Assembly (NCBI GenBank): GCA_021324015.1
Contig: JAJPJX010000178.1
Span: 1 to 58,149 of the forward strand
Length of the DNA: 58,149 nucleotides
Direction: 5' to 3'
DNA from: Solibacteraceae bacterium
GTDB taxonomy: Bacteria > Acidobacteriota > Terriglobia > Bryobacterales > Bryobacteraceae
Below, one piece after another: positions 58,050-58,149 of this stretch (position 1 is the stretch's first letter; the number at the start of each line of letters is the position of its first letter). A program made the position numbers and the translations under genes. The notes under the pieces were generated by a model. It worked only from the letters and a program-made list of their open reading frames with translations, did not search any database and had not been told where the DNA came from.

Positions 58050-58149
58050 TTCCAATCCAGAAATGAGCCTGAAATCGAGAATTGATTCCAATACGAGATG
58101 AGCCTGAAAACGGCTTTCGATTCCAATGCGGGATGAGCCCGAAATTTGA
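58050..58149. repeat. Tandem repeat with about 35-bp period, running off the window
   Basis: Three copies begin TTCCAAT at 58050, 58086 and 58121, with a shared GATGAGCCTGAAA (first copy aATGAGCCTGAAA, last GATGAGCCCGAAA). Periods are 36 and 35 bp; the roughly 24-bp part is conserved and about 11 bp vary. The array is intergenic, after the DUF4091 gene, and its end is not seen. Confidence 0.75.

Noticed and set aside
58050-58149. CRISPR array at the right edge
   Set aside because: The variable parts are about 11 bp, too short for spacers, the repeats are not identical, and no cas gene is present.
1-58149. tRNA, rRNA, insertion sequences, integrases or phage genes
   Set aside because: I looked for cloverleaf patterns, transposase motifs and paired inverted ends and found none that could be supported.

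Overview
The window looks like a chromosomal segment of a GC-rich Acidobacteriota bacterium, most likely of the Bryobacterales/Solibacteraceae type. The clues are a C-terminal domain of the kind named for Solibacter (30000-31373), GloVer-type repeats with an IPT domain (23685-25244), a DUF1592/DUF1552 pair, many Tat-exported enzymes, Reeler-like/anchor-V secreted proteins and a bacillithiol gene (bshA). No rRNA, tRNA, insertion sequence, prophage or CRISPR array was found, so this is mostly ordinary chromosome with scattered accessory pieces.

Layout. 1-3.1 kb: Tat-exported enolase-superfamily enzyme (cut by the window edge), a small secreted protein, an ECF sigma factor and a frameshifted FecR-type partner. 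3.1-9 kb: acyl-CoA ligase and a thiamine-diphosphate enzyme carrying an in-frame TAG, divergent galE, and a secreted amidohydrolase. 9-18.7 kb (mainly minus strand): overlapping operon of histidine kinase, beta-propeller lipoprotein and bshA; secreted methyltransferase and sodium/solute symporter; pyrE and an exopolysaccharide sugar-phosphate transferase; YggX; an ATP-grasp ligase. 18.7-23 kb (plus): fetAB-like metal exporter, arsR-acr3-arsC arsenic operon with an operator-like palindrome, and a DUF385 reductase. 23-27 kb (minus): DUF6883/DUF4926 pair, GloVer repeat protein and a radical SAM protein whose apparent stop is best read as selenocysteine. 27-31.4 kb: nirBD and a secreted CxxCH protein. 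31.7-36.2 kb (minus): Tat-exported SelA-like PLP enzyme, a glycosidase-like protein, a DUF362 protein and a small protein. 36.4-38.9 kb: small protein, ExeA-like ATPase and a JAB-TonB fusion. 38.9-42.5 kb (minus): potABCD polyamine transporter. 42.6-47.4 kb: metallopeptidase-TPR protein, mazF remnant, glgP. 47.4-50.1 kb: small protein, TetR and divergent sulfatase across a long palindrome. 50.2-58 kb: a five-gene surface-protein cluster (LRR, LRR, DUF1592, DUF1552, DUF4091), then a tandem repeat that runs off the window.

The most interesting points are the selenoprotein ending in C-U-A-E-P with a stem-loop just after the UGA; five genes whose start codon lies exactly 6 nt after a TANNNT -10 box, suggesting leaderless transcripts; the palindrome between tetR and the sulfatase; and the LRR/DUF1592/DUF1552 cluster. 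Two interrupted genes (FecR and the thiamine-diphosphate enzyme) within 5 kb may be real decay or assembly errors.
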